A DNA stretch of 52,344 nt from Flavobacterium macrobrachii (lineage in GTDB: Bacteria > Bacteroidota > Bacteroidia > Flavobacteriales > Flavobacteriaceae): NCBI RefSeq assembly GCF_014486675.1, contig NZ_JACTAC010000015.1, forward strand, positions 1 to 52,344. Reading direction: 5' to 3'. Below the pieces are notes generated by a model that worked only from the letters and a program-made list of their open reading frames with translations, searched no databases and was not told the DNA's origin. Position numbers and translations under genes: made by a program. Shown here piece after piece: positions 42,315 through 51,014 of this stretch; within the stretch, counting starts at the first letter, position 1, and each line of letters opens with the position of its first letter.

Positions 42315-43598
42315 TTATCTCCTAAAAACATCCCTAAACTGATACAATAATCGTTCTATCAATCGTAAATCTTCAGTAACTATTTCAGCCGAACCAGACA
42401 TTTCTTGTTGAAATGTGATTTGCTTTTTATAAGAAGTTTTTAAACCTTCTGGCAATGAAACATCGATTAAAAGATTTCCTTCTTTATCTGGAGTTAAGGA
42501 AATGGCGCTAATTTTTCCTTTTAGCATTCCAAATTCACGATCTGGGAAATTAGATAAACGAATATTTACCTCTTGACCAACTTTTATTTTCCCAGAGTTT
42601 TGAGCTGGAGCTTTAACTTTACCCAAATAATTTTTACCAACGGATGGGATTATTGCAAATACATTGTCTCCAGCATTTACCGTTTGATTTTCCGTCCATA
42701 TTTGAAGAAAAGTTACTCTTCCTTCGATAGAAGAACGTAAAACATAATTCAATTCCCAATTTTTAATTACTTTTTTTAATTCATAAAAAGACTGAAATAA
42801 ATTTCGCTCAAGGATTACAGTTTCTTTGGTCTCGTTTATTTTAGTTGTTTTGGTTGTTCTATTCAAATCATTCAAAGAAGATTTCATTTGAGAAACAGAA
42901 CTCAATAAGCTTTTATAATTCTTTTCTGCTTGCAAATACTGTAACCGTTGCTTTTCTATTTCCTGCGCTGCAATAATTCCTTTTTTGAACAAATTCTCAT
43001 AACGTTCCAAGTCGTTTTTTTGCAGAACCAATTCATTCTGAGTAATCTCTTTCTGTGCTACTAATAACATCAAACGCTCTTTCAATTGTTGACCTTCATA
43101 GTTTTGTGCATTATTCTCAACTTTGTAGGGTTGTAATTTTGAATTAAGCTCATCAGCAATATATTCTTTTTGAAATAAAGCAAAAGAACTTTCAACTTCA
43201 CCTAGTTGAGTTGTTTTGAGCAAATGAAATGGAAATGAAGTTTTATCCAAATTAATAGTATCAACTATACTTTTTAAAAGAAAAATATCTTTATAATTTG
43301 CCGCATTTTCTATTATTGCTAATGGCGTATTCTTCGAAATATTTTCTTTATCCTCAATTAAAATAGCTTCTATTCTTCCCGAAGTTCTAGCAATTAATTT
43401 TTCCGGTGGAATTTGGGTAGTGATGACGATTTCAGTTACAATGATATCAGGATATTTTACAAACCAGGAAACCAAAAATACTAAAAAAAGTAACAATAGT
43501 ATGACAACATTCCCCCAACGAATCATCCAATGAGGAACACGCGTCAAGATTTCTTGTACTTCTTCGCTTCTTAATTCTATTTCTTTAATTTCAGGCAT
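42315..43598 (-). CDS. HlyD-family membrane fusion protein of the peptide exporter
   Basis: The 427-residue adaptor has one N-terminal helix (about residues 30-48), a lipoyl-like half (IARTSGRIEAILIEDKENIS), a coiled-coil hairpin (about 130-265), the second lipoyl half and a beta-barrel domain (VGQEVNIRLSNFPDREFGMLKGKI). It links the inner-membrane ABC transporter to an outer-membrane exit duct. I start at ATG 43598 (MPEIKEIELRSEEVQ). A GTG at 43616 would begin inside a repeat element and is less likely. The gene follows the PCAT gene, as usual for RiPP export. Confidence 0.9.
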   Translation of the reverse strand: MPEIKEIELRSEEVQEILTRVPHWMIRWGNVVILLLLFLVFLVSWFVKYPDIIVTEIVITTQIPPEKLIARTSGRIEAILIEDKENISKNTPLAIIENAANYKDIFLLKSIVDTINLDKTSFPFHLLKTTQLGEVESSFALFQKEYIADELNSKLQPYKVENNAQNYEGQQLKERLMLLVAQKEITQNELVLQKNDLERYENLFKKGIIAAQEIEKQRLQYLQAEKNYKSLLSSVSQMKSSLNDLNRTTKTTKINETKETVILERNLFQSFYELKKVIKNWELNYVLRSSIEGRVTFLQIWTENQTVNAGDNVFAIIPSVGKNYLGKVKAPAQNSGKIKVGQEVNIRLSNFPDREFGMLKGKISAISLTPDKEGNLLIDVSLPEGLKTSYKKQITFQQEMSGSAEIVTEDLRLIERLLYQFRDVFRR

Positions 43599-43610
43599 AT
43601 TTAGTTTTTT

Positions 43611-43636
43611 TGTCACACTGAGCGCAGTCGAAGTGC
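43611..43636. repeat. Short palindromic repeat between PCAT and HlyD genes
   Basis: The plus strand reads TGTCACACTGAGCGCAGTCG then AAGTGC, with inverted ends CACT/AGTG. This wording is widespread in Flavobacteriaceae intergenic DNA. A degenerate relative seems to occur at about 30452-30500 in the metY leader. Confidence 0.6.
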
Positions 43637-45828
43637 TATGTTCCTAACTGCAATTGATTTTTCACTAATTCGTAGTAGTTTCCTTTTCGTTTTATTAGCT
43701 CTTGATGATTTCCAGTCTCAATAATTATTCCTTTTTCCAACACTACAATTTGGTCAGCATTCATCACGGTACTTAGTCGATGAGCAATTACAACAACTGT
43801 TTTGTCTTTGAAAAACACATTTAATTTTTCCATAATTTCCTTTTCATTATTGGCATCAAGTGCCGATGTTGCTTCGTCAAAAAACAACATTTCAGGATTT
43901 TTATAAACGGCTCTTGCAATCAATAATCGTTGCTTTTGTCCAGTACTCATCCCAACGCCTTCCATACCAATTTTGGTATTAAAACCAAGCGGATAATCTT
44001 CAATGAAATTTTTAATATTGGCAACATCAGCTGCATAAAGTAGTTTTTCCTTATCGATGCTATCAACACCAATAGCAATATTATTGGCAATAGTATCATT
44101 AAAAATATAACCTTCTTGCATGACAGAACCAATATGGCTTCGCCAATATTTTGGAGCTATTTTACTCAGAGATGTTTTCCCTACTAAAATTTCTCCAGCA
44201 TTAGGTTCATAAAATTGTTGAAGTAATTTCATTAAAGTAGTTTTTCCACTTCCACTAGTTCCTACTATCGCTGTTATTTTATTTGGAGGAATAATTAGAT
44301 TTAGATTTTCTAAAACATTTACATCGGAACCAATATAGCGAAAAGATAAATCCTTGATAGTGATTGTGGCATCTTTAGGAATTTCTTTTATTTTCTCATC
44401 AATACTAGCTGTTTCATCTTCTTTTTCGTGAATTTCAGAAAGACGTGCTAGTGAAATCTTTGCATCCTGTGCTTCTCTAATAAAGCTTATTAATTGAACA
44501 ATTGGTCCATTTAAACTTCCTACTATACTACTGATTGCCATCATCATACCTAACGTAATTTGTCCATCAATGACCAATTTAGCAGACAGAAAAATGATGA
44601 TGATATTCTTTAATTCATTAATAAAATTAGAACCTATACTTTGTGTTTGTTCCAAAACCAATCCTTTCATCGAGACTTTAAAAAGTCGTGCCTGAACATA
44701 TTCCCAACCCCAACGTTTTTGTTTTTCAGCATTGTGCAGTTTTATTTCCTGCATGCCGTTAATGAGTTCAATTACTTTGCTTTGCTCCTGACTAACTTCT
44801 GAAAATCGCTTATAATCTAGAGCTTCTCTTCGCTTGAGAAAAAGTGTTACCCACAAAAAATACAGTAAGCTTCCAATAAAAAAAACAGTAAAAATTTTCA
44901 AATTATAATACGCCAAAACACCGCCCATGATAAACATATTGAAAATCGAAAACAAAACATTCAACGACGAAGTAGTTAATATTCGTTCAATTCTATGATG
45001 ATCACTGATGCGTTGCATGATATCTCCAGTCATCCTAACATCAAAGAAGGATATAGGCAAGTTCATCAGTTTGATGAAAAAATCGGATATCAAGGAAATA
45101 TTAATTCGGGTAGATAGATGGAGCAATATCCAACTTCTGATAAGTTCCAAAGCCGTTTTTCCAAAAAACAAAAACAATTGTGCAGCCAAAACCATATAAA
45201 TAAAATGGATGTTTTGATTTTGGATACCTACATCAACAACACTCTGCGTTAAAAACGGAAAAATAAGTTGCAACAAACTTCCAGCCAGCAGACCGATTAT
45301 TAACTGAACTACAAAAGATTTATAAGGAAATATATATTTGAATAACAATCCAAAACCAAATGCTTTTTCTTCTTTATCAAATTCTGATTGATAAAATTTA
45401 GGTGTAGGCTCAACCAATAAAGCAATTCCTTCCTCGGTGTCTTCCTCAGCTTTATTACCAATCCAGTTTTTTATAAATTCTGCTTTACTGTACTCAAGCA
45501 ATCCAAAAGCAGGATCAGAAATAAATATCCTATCTTTTTTGATTTTATAAAGGACTACATAGTGATTAGCATTCCAATGCAAAATACAAGGTAAAGGTGC
45601 TTCATTTACTTTCTCAAAAGAAAGTTTCACGCCCAAAGTCCTAAAACCTATTTGTTCTGCTGCTTCAGAGAGGTTTAATAAATTACTTCCTTCACGGGTA
45701 GTCTCTGACAAACTACGAAGCTGTTGTATATTGAGGTTCTTACCATAGTGTTTGGCTATGATTTTCAGGCAGGTTGGCCCGCAATCCTTGGCATCGGCTT
45801 GTTTGTAGTGAGGAAATTTTTTACCCAT
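43636..45828 (-). CDS. Peptidase-containing ABC transporter (C39, PCAT) for RiPP maturation and export
   Basis: The 730-residue protein has an N-terminal C39 cysteine protease (1-140; Cys16 in DCGPTC, His89 in WNANHYVV, Asp105 in SDPAFG) that cuts after double-Gly leaders. A six-helix transmembrane domain follows (about 165-450), then an ATPase with Walker A GTSGSGKTT, signature MSTGQ and Walker B MLFFDEATSALD. It would cleave the leader of the precursor at 49888-50151 at its GGG and export the core. Its ATG lies inside the end of the SPASM gene (8-base overlap). Confidence 0.93.
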   Translation of the reverse strand: MGKKFPHYKQADAKDCGPTCLKIIAKHYGKNLNIQQLRSLSETTREGSNLLNLSEAAEQIGFRTLGVKLSFEKVNEAPLPCILHWNANHYVVLYKIKKDRIFISDPAFGLLEYSKAEFIKNWIGNKAEEDTEEGIALLVEPTPKFYQSEFDKEEKAFGFGLLFKYIFPYKSFVVQLIIGLLAGSLLQLIFPFLTQSVVDVGIQNQNIHFIYMVLAAQLFLFFGKTALELIRSWILLHLSTRINISLISDFFIKLMNLPISFFDVRMTGDIMQRISDHHRIERILTTSSLNVLFSIFNMFIMGGVLAYYNLKIFTVFFIGSLLYFLWVTLFLKRREALDYKRFSEVSQEQSKVIELINGMQEIKLHNAEKQKRWGWEYVQARLFKVSMKGLVLEQTQSIGSNFINELKNIIIIFLSAKLVIDGQITLGMMMAISSIVGSLNGPIVQLISFIREAQDAKISLARLSEIHEKEDETASIDEKIKEIPKDATITIKDLSFRYIGSDVNVLENLNLIIPPNKITAIVGTSGSGKTTLMKLLQQFYEPNAGEILVGKTSLSKIAPKYWRSHIGSVMQEGYIFNDTIANNIAIGVDSIDKEKLLYAADVANIKNFIEDYPLGFNTKIGMEGVGMSTGQKQRLLIARAVYKNPEMLFFDEATSALDANNEKEIMEKLNVFFKDKTVVVIAHRLSTVMNADQIVVLEKGIIIETGNHQELIKRKGNYYELVKNQLQLGT

Positions 45829-46912
45829 CTTTTTTTACCAATTCTTGCATTCCATAATACTCAATTGCTTTTTGCTTCAATGGATTTGTACTCCATTCTT
45901 CCCATTCGTTAGTATAGGGATTGTAACCACATTTTAATGGTTTTGAGTACTGATTTTCGGGTTCTTCAACATAAGCTCTACAATCAGTACAAATATGTCT
46001 AAATTCACAATCTTTACAAATATCTATTTGATCTTTGGTAATGTTCCAGTATTTTTTAAAATCAGGATGATTCAATGCTTCTTCTAGTGTAGTGTCTTTT
46101 ATGTTGCCAAAGCTTTGTGACATTGATGGGCAGTTTTTTATGTTGCCGTCTTTGTCTATGGAGATTTTACGATTTAGACAAGTGTTATGGTGTTGGGATT
46201 CTGTAAAAAGTTGAATGTTTGAATAAAAATACTCCTGATTAATAATTCCGCAATGTTTTTCATTAAGTATATTTCTTTTGACTTCCATTATGTAACCCAT
46301 TTTTTGAGTTATAGAATTGTAGCTCTTATTGTTATGAGAATTGTATATAATAATTGAATGTATTCTACTATTATCTGACAATAATGAATTCAAATCTTCA
46401 ATTACCAAGAACTCATTATGTGGTATTATAAAATCAATGGAAACAATCCTCGATTTTCCATCTTTTAAAAGTTGAGCGATATATCGTAAATAATCGATAT
46501 TAATTTTACTAAAAAAGCGTAACTGAATGTAGGAACATTTTAAAGTTTCAAATTGAATTAATAACTTTTTAAAATCGTGAATTATCTCATCATAATCAAT
46601 CAATATGTTTGTAATAGATGAAGGAGAATCCCAAACAATATCTATCTTGGGAAATAAGTCAGGATTTGGATTAAAAAAAATTAATTTATTTTCGATTAGA
46701 AAATCAAAATATTCATCAATTATCGCATTATATTTTTGCTTAAAATCATTTCTTATATCTTCAACCGATTTACCATTGTACTGAATTAATACATCATATA
46801 ACCCATTCGGTATGAGATAATGTTTATTATTTTGAGTATCGCAAATTATGCTTCTATTAAAACCCTTAACAGGAATACAATCTGCAAATAAGACGAATTT
46901 AGATTCTTTCAA
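45821..46912 (-). CDS. Grasp-with-spasm SPASM-domain maturase 1
   Basis: The 363-residue protein has an N-terminal domain (1-240) without a CxxxCxxC radical-SAM motif and a C-terminal SPASM domain. The SPASM domain carries cysteines of CLNRKISIDKDGNIKNC, CKDCEFRHICTDC and CGYNPYTNEW, which should hold Fe-S clusters. It matches the SPASM member of grasp-with-spasm cassettes. The start is TTG at 46912 one base after the small ORF stop; alignment of KFVLFADCIPVKG with YYNFFSTSIVSTG of the second copy supports it. The C-terminal half is almost identical in DNA to 50655-51014. It presumably cooperates with the ATP-grasp enzyme in peptide modification; the exact reaction is unknown. Confidence 0.85.
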   Translation of the reverse strand: MKESKFVLFADCIPVKGFNRSIICDTQNNKHYLIPNGLYDVLIQYNGKSVEDIRNDFKQKYNAIIDEYFDFLIENKLIFFNPNPDLFPKIDIVWDSPSSITNILIDYDEIIHDFKKLLIQFETLKCSYIQLRFFSKINIDYLRYIAQLLKDGKSRIVSIDFIIPHNEFLVIEDLNSLLSDNSRIHSIIIYNSHNNKSYNSITQKMGYIMEVKRNILNEKHCGIINQEYFYSNIQLFTESQHHNTCLNRKISIDKDGNIKNCPSMSQSFGNIKDTTLEEALNHPDFKKYWNITKDQIDICKDCEFRHICTDCRAYVEEPENQYSKPLKCGYNPYTNEWEEWSTNPLKQKAIEYYGMQELVKKDG

Positions 46913-46913
46913 T

Positions 46914-47075
46914 TTAAATTATTTTTGAAATGGGTTTGACGAAAGGTTTGGATATATTTCGAGAATTTTGATAAGCTTGGATAGTGATAAGACTGCTTTT
47001 ATGCTTTATCTGATTTTGATGTTCTTTATTAACTTTTAAAGTATTAAAAACATTTACAGGTTTTTTATTTTCCAT
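46914..47075 (-). CDS. Small basic protein between ATP-grasp and SPASM genes, cluster 1
   Basis: ATG 47075 opens 53 codons ending TAA at 46914. The start overlaps the end of the ATP-grasp gene by 11 bases, and the stop is one base from the SPASM start, so all three are translationally coupled. The product is basic (10 Lys, 1 Arg, 2 His; 2 Glu), begins MENKKPVNVFNTLK and ends ISKPFVKPISKII. There is no GG motif, no Cys, no Asp and no signal peptide. The second cluster has a 60-codon gene in the same place with a similar end. Function unknown; an adaptor or a second peptide substrate are possible. Confidence 0.7.
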   Translation of the reverse strand: MENKKPVNVFNTLKVNKEHQNQIKHKSSLITIQAYQNSRNISKPFVKPISKII

Positions 47076-47991
47076 TTTTTAAAATTTCAGCCAATTTGTT
47101 TTCTAGTTTGAAATTACATACATTATTGATGAAACTTATTTGTCCTGTAGGATTAATTTCGAGAAAATAATACTCATCATTGCTGTACATAAGGTCTGCA
47201 GAACCGTAATTCAAATTAAATTTTTTAAAAACATTTTCAAGTTTATTCATTATGTTTAAAGGTAATTGAAAAGGAACAATTCTTAGACTATCCATATTTC
47301 TGAATTTACTCCTAATATCTATATTATCATCAAAATTGTGAACAGCGGCTGAATAAAAAGTACCATCAATGTAGATTACCCTAATCTCAAAATCGGCTAT
47401 AATTCTCTCTTGAAAAAAAGAAATAGTGTATTCGTTTGGTAACTCTGAGAGAATTTCCGAAGTGATCTGGAAAGTTGAGTTAAAATTATACAAAAACTCA
47501 TCATCCTCATAAAAGTAACTATCTAATATTCTTTTAGAAATAATACCATTTTTATTTTCATATTTCTTGTAAAACTTTAGCAGTTTTTCTTTTCCCCCAG
47601 TAATTAATGTATGTGGGATTTTTAATCCTTGTTGTTTTGCTTCTATCATCATATCAAGTCTATTAGTTTCAAAGTCAGCTATTCGCTTTCCTATTTTTTT
47701 AATAGGTTTTTGTAAAACAAAAGCATCATTCAAAACTTCATAACATTTATTTTCATAATCATCAGTACCTGAATTAATACATCCTCCATTAAACCAAATA
47801 CTCCGAATTTTTTCCAATTCTATATTTTTTAAATATTCATTCTTTAAAATATAGGAACTACTTTCATTACTAAAATTCATTGATTCAATTTCAACTTTAT
47901 CAAACTCTCCTATTCTAAAAAAGTCAATATTTAAATAATCTATTACATTATTCACAAAATCGTCAACATCTTTACTGTAGATTAAAACCAT
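47065..47991 (-). CDS. Grasp-with-spasm ATP-grasp maturase 1
   Basis: This 308-residue enzyme is of the MvdD/graspetide ligase type: an N-terminal pre-ATP-grasp region with 'KIRSIWFNGG', a central lysine-containing segment 'IISKRILDSYF', FQERIIADFEIRVIYIDG, and the metal-binding 'YFLEINPTGQ' near the end. Such ligases join side-chain carboxylates of a precursor to Ser, Thr or Lys side chains, forming ester or amide cross-links. It is followed by the small ORF and the SPASM gene, and preceded by an associated secreted protein and the precursor gene. Confidence 0.88.
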   Translation of the reverse strand: MVLIYSKDVDDFVNNVIDYLNIDFFRIGEFDKVEIESMNFSNESSSYILKNEYLKNIELEKIRSIWFNGGCINSGTDDYENKCYEVLNDAFVLQKPIKKIGKRIADFETNRLDMMIEAKQQGLKIPHTLITGGKEKLLKFYKKYENKNGIISKRILDSYFYEDDEFLYNFNSTFQITSEILSELPNEYTISFFQERIIADFEIRVIYIDGTFYSAAVHNFDDNIDIRSKFRNMDSLRIVPFQLPLNIMNKLENVFKKFNLNYGSADLMYSNDEYYFLEINPTGQISFINNVCNFKLENKLAEILKNGK

Positions 47992-48000
47992 AATGATTAC

Positions 48001-49749
48001 TTATTTTTCATAAAACTCCCAGTCATCGGTGAGCTTCATTATGAAATTAAAATTTTGGTTATAATAATCATCTTTCTCTTTTGGATTGCTAGCATTGTAT
48101 TCTGAAACTATAAAATTTCCATAATCCATAATAAATCCGTTTGGATTGTTAAATCTGAAGATGATTTTCTTTACAGCCAAATCATTTTTACCACATGACT
48201 TTGAATTGTATAAATTACCCTTATAGATATGAAAGCAAGAATTGTAAAACATGACGTTATTTGGACTTCTTTTACTATCATATTCATACTTTTCAATACC
48301 TTTATTGAGCAACTCATTCAAAATTTTGAGATCTTTAGGTTTCTGCTGAATAGCATGTCTAATTAATACATGATAATCAGGAGATGCTATCAAAATAGTA
48401 TCATTTTTTACATAAACCCCTATTTTTTCTTCAGACGGATAACCCTCTTTTTTTAATAATTCTATTAATTTATTTGTAACCCTTTCAGTAGTTTCATAGA
48501 GAACTTTATCATTTCTAGTTTCTAAGCCATATTCTTTTTGGTCTTCTTCAACTAATTGCTCTATTTGTTCTTTTAAATTAATATTTTTTTTATTTCGGCT
48601 TTCAATAAATAATGAGTCATAATCTGAGATAAATTCATTCCATTCACGATTTTTTCTCAATGAACTAAGTATTTTAGAATTAAAATATTTTTTTTCAACC
48701 CCTTTCTGGGCTAATTTTTTTCCAAAATAAAATGCATTTTTAAAATCTCTAGATAATACAGCACATCGTATAGCATTGTGAATATCTCTTGCAAAAATTG
48801 TTTTGTATTCTTTATCTAAAAGGAGATAGCTTTCTTTGGCGAAAGCATATTGTCTTTTTAAAATATAATTTTCGGCTTTTTCAGTAAACGTATAATAATT
48901 TACCTCTTTTGCACTTTGCTTTTCCTTCTCTATATCTGCAACCAATCTATTTTGAACGATAAGCGGTCTATATTCCATTTCCTCTCTCCTAAGTATCCGT
49001 TTTTGTTTGTTCTTATCAGGTTCATATATCATTGCTCCAATATCAAAAATCTCAGAATAACAATTTAGACCACCAAAAGCGAGTAGAGTATTTTTAGTAA
49101 CTTTACCTTTTATCTTAAAATATCTTTTCCCTTTTGCTTTTGTTCGATAGTGTGAAGAATTTTTAAAATAGAAAGCAGGAAAGGAGTCAATTATTGTAGT
49201 TTCATCTACGTCTTTGTTATTCAATTTCGTTTCTATATATTCTTCATTAACAATTTTTCTATAATAACAATGCTTGATTGTATCTATTTTTTCTCCAAGA
49301 AATACATCAATAGTGTTTTCTACACTATTCTCATTCTGTAAATTCAATGCTAAATCACCCCAACCGCCTGACACATATCCTTCTATTTCTATGATACTAT
49401 CATTCGGGTTGAATCTCGCTTTTTCAAATTCCACCTTCAAAAAATGCATATAAAGTCCTTCCACGTATTGAAAAGTTCTATAAACCTTATTTCTAAAAGT
49501 TAAACCATAATTAATTAAACCTTTGTAGCTCCTATCATCCACGAAATATGAATTTAACAAAGTATCTTGCTTATTAGGAATCCATTTATTTTTGTATTTC
49601 CATAAATTATAAGTTTGATCATAGATTTTATTTCTTTCAAAATTCTTTTGATGATAACTACTTTTAAATAATCTGTTTTGACCAGTAACTGAAAAAGTAA
49701 AAAAAATATTTAAAAAGAAAATTAATGATACAATAGCTACTCTTCTCAT
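48001..49749 (-). CDS. Secreted protein with repeat-like helices, in the RiPP cluster
   Basis: I start at ATG 49749, which gives a clean signal peptide (MRRVAIVSLIFFLNIFFTFS, cut near VTGQ) and 582 residues; ATG 49794 and 49869 are possible starts further up. The N-terminal half (to about 290) is beta-rich with a Tyr/Lys-rich composition. The middle (about 295-395) contains TPR-like helix pairs (ENYILKRQYAFAKESYLLLD). The last 190 residues have spaced 'EEDQKEY', 'KKEGYPSEEKIGV' and 'DYHVLIRHAIQ', reminiscent of DUF6624-type domains (weak). It lies 10 bases before the ATP-grasp gene. Its role is unknown; handling of the mature peptide outside the cytoplasm is a guess. Confidence 0.65.
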   Translation of the reverse strand: MRRVAIVSLIFFLNIFFTFSVTGQNRLFKSSYHQKNFERNKIYDQTYNLWKYKNKWIPNKQDTLLNSYFVDDRSYKGLINYGLTFRNKVYRTFQYVEGLYMHFLKVEFEKARFNPNDSIIEIEGYVSGGWGDLALNLQNENSVENTIDVFLGEKIDTIKHCYYRKIVNEEYIETKLNNKDVDETTIIDSFPAFYFKNSSHYRTKAKGKRYFKIKGKVTKNTLLAFGGLNCYSEIFDIGAMIYEPDKNKQKRILRREEMEYRPLIVQNRLVADIEKEKQSAKEVNYYTFTEKAENYILKRQYAFAKESYLLLDKEYKTIFARDIHNAIRCAVLSRDFKNAFYFGKKLAQKGVEKKYFNSKILSSLRKNREWNEFISDYDSLFIESRNKKNINLKEQIEQLVEEDQKEYGLETRNDKVLYETTERVTNKLIELLKKEGYPSEEKIGVYVKNDTILIASPDYHVLIRHAIQQKPKDLKILNELLNKGIEKYEYDSKRSPNNVMFYNSCFHIYKGNLYNSKSCGKNDLAVKKIIFRFNNPNGFIMDYGNFIVSEYNASNPKEKDDYYNQNFNFIMKLTDDWEFYEK

Positions 49750-49836
49750 TATTTTAAATGTGTATGCATTATAAATTTTATTTTGATTACTCATAATAAT
49801 CAAAATAGTATTGACGGGATTTATTAGTACATCAAA

Positions 49837-49858
49837 TAAGCCTAAATGAATAGGCTTA
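49837..49858 (-). terminator. Hairpin after the precursor gene
   Basis: TAAGCCTA and TAGGCTTA form a perfect 8-bp stem with a 6-base loop, followed on the minus strand by a weak T-rich TTTGAT. Placed between the precursor and the maturation genes, it could end most transcripts and give excess precursor. Confidence 0.55.
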
Positions 49859-49887
49859 CTTGAAAACAACTAGTTTTTGTATTAATT

Positions 49888-50151
49888 TTAAAAACGCCCC
49901 TGTATTTCACCGCATTCTGCGGCACTAATTATCCTAACATTTGTTCTGTCATGGTAAGTAATACTACCATTACGATCAATATCATATCCAAAATCATACT
50001 CATAATGGGCATTAGGATTAGACGCTAAGGTTCCAGTACCACATCCATGACCACCAGGAGTTTTTGTACCACCACCATTTAATTGAAACATTTGCTCTTT
50101 TTTTAAAGTGTTTTCTTTAAACTTGTCATTCTTTAAACTTTCTAGTTTCAT
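49888..50151 (-). CDS. Grasp-with-spasm RiPP precursor peptide with double-Gly leader
   Basis: The 87-residue product has a charged leader (MKLESLKNDKFKENTLKKEQ) ending MFQLNGGG at 21-28, the typical C39 cleavage context in Bacteroidota. The core (about 28-87) is rich in Gly, Asn, Asp, Thr, Ser and Tyr, has two Cys (39, 80), and places Asp/Glu (EYDFGYDIDRNG) near Thr/Ser (SITYHDRT), suitable for ester or amide links by the ATP-grasp enzyme. The number and position of links cannot be read. It has its own promoter (50269-50276) and a following hairpin. Confidence 0.85.
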   Translation of the reverse strand: MKLESLKNDKFKENTLKKEQMFQLNGGGTKTPGGHGCGTGTLASNPNAHYEYDFGYDIDRNGSITYHDRTNVRIISAAECGEIQGRF

Positions 50152-50268
50152 AATTCCTAAAATTTTAATTATTAAATTGATTTCCTAAAAACATTATACA
50201 TAAGCTTACTTTCCACAACGTACACTTTGTTTCAATATAACATAATGTAAGAATGATTTTAATTATTT

Positions 50269-50276
50269 CAAATCTA
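50269..50276 (-). promoter_or_regulatory. -7 promoter element for RiPP cluster 1
   Basis: TAGATTTG on the minus strand matches TAnnTTTG. It lies 118 bases before the precursor ATG and directly downstream of a terminator-like dyad. No clear -33 TTG is visible. Confidence 0.55.
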
Positions 50277-50286
50277 TAAGGAATAA

Positions 50287-50310
50287 ATAAAAAGTAACGC
50301 TACTTTTTAT
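50287..50310 (-). terminator. Terminator-like dyad separating the two RiPP clusters
   Basis: Arms ATAAAAAGTA and TACTTTTTAT pair perfectly over 10 bp around a 4-base loop. On the minus strand it ends in a T run, so it can stop transcripts of cluster 2 before the promoter of cluster 1. Confidence 0.65.
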
Positions 50311-50458
50311 CCTAATTATGTTAACCTTTTAGAGAATATTTCTTTAGACAATATTTGAATTCATAACATATTCTCAATAATCTTTAAACAAGCTAATTCT
50401 AACTTGTTCAAAGCAATACACTAGACTATACTATTTCCCTTAACCTACTAGTGCTGAT

Positions 50459-50662
50459 TTTAACGCCCAAAGTCCTGAAACCAATTTGCTCGGCAGCTTC
50501 GGAGAGGTTTAACAAATTACTTCCTTCTCAGGTTGTTTCAGATAAATTACGAAGTTGTTGTATGTTAAGAGTTTTACCATAGTATTTAGCTATGATTTTC
50601 ATGCAAGTTGGACCGCAGTCTTTGGAATCGGCTTGTTTGTAGTGAGGAAATTTTTTACCCAT
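50459..50662 (-). pseudogene. Truncated C39 peptidase-transporter remnant of RiPP cluster 2
   Basis: The reading frame starts at the same place relative to the SPASM gene as PCAT 1 (8-base overlap) and is homologous for 68 codons (MGKKFPHYKQADSKDCGPTC and on). A TGA at 50528-50530 replaces Arg45, the frame then continues as EGSNLLNLSEAAEQIGFRTL, and homology ends abruptly after GVK. The catalytic Cys remains, but the His/Asp, membrane and ATPase parts are gone. The breakpoint lies next to unrelated AT-rich DNA. Confidence 0.93.
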
Positions 50663-51014
50663 CTTTTTTTACCAATTCTTGCATTCCATAATACTCAATT
50701 GCTTTTTGCTTCAATGGATTTGTACTCCATTCTGCCCATTCGTTTGTATAAGGATTGTAACCACATTTTAATGGTTTTGAGTACTGATTTTCGGGTTCTT
50801 CAACATAAGCTCTACAATCAGTACAAATGTGCCTAAACTCACAATCTTTACAAACATCTATTTGATCTTTGGTAATGTTCCAGTATTTTTTAAAATCAGG
50901 ATGATTCAATGCTTCTTCTAGTGTAGTGTCTTTTATGTTGCCAAAGCTTTGTGACATTGATGGGCAGTTTTTTATGTTACCATCTTTGTCTATGGAGATT
51001 TTTTTATGCAGACA
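50459..51014. repeat. Duplicated block matching 45625-46180
   Basis: The segment covers the PCAT start and the SPASM C-terminal half in both clusters. In the SPASM part (50663-51003) I count about nine differences in 340 bases; in the PCAT part about one base in seven differs. Beyond 51014 the two SPASM genes diverge strongly. Confidence 0.9.

Noticed and set aside
43599..43616. Six-residue longer HlyD protein starting at GTG 43616
   Set aside because: The GTG lies inside a dispersed repeat; ATG 43598 has an A-rich upstream stretch.
45724..45912. Paired frames opposite the PCAT/SPASM overlap (also 50555-50836)
   Set aside because: Their similarity to each other follows from the duplicated block; they are antisense to real coding sequence.
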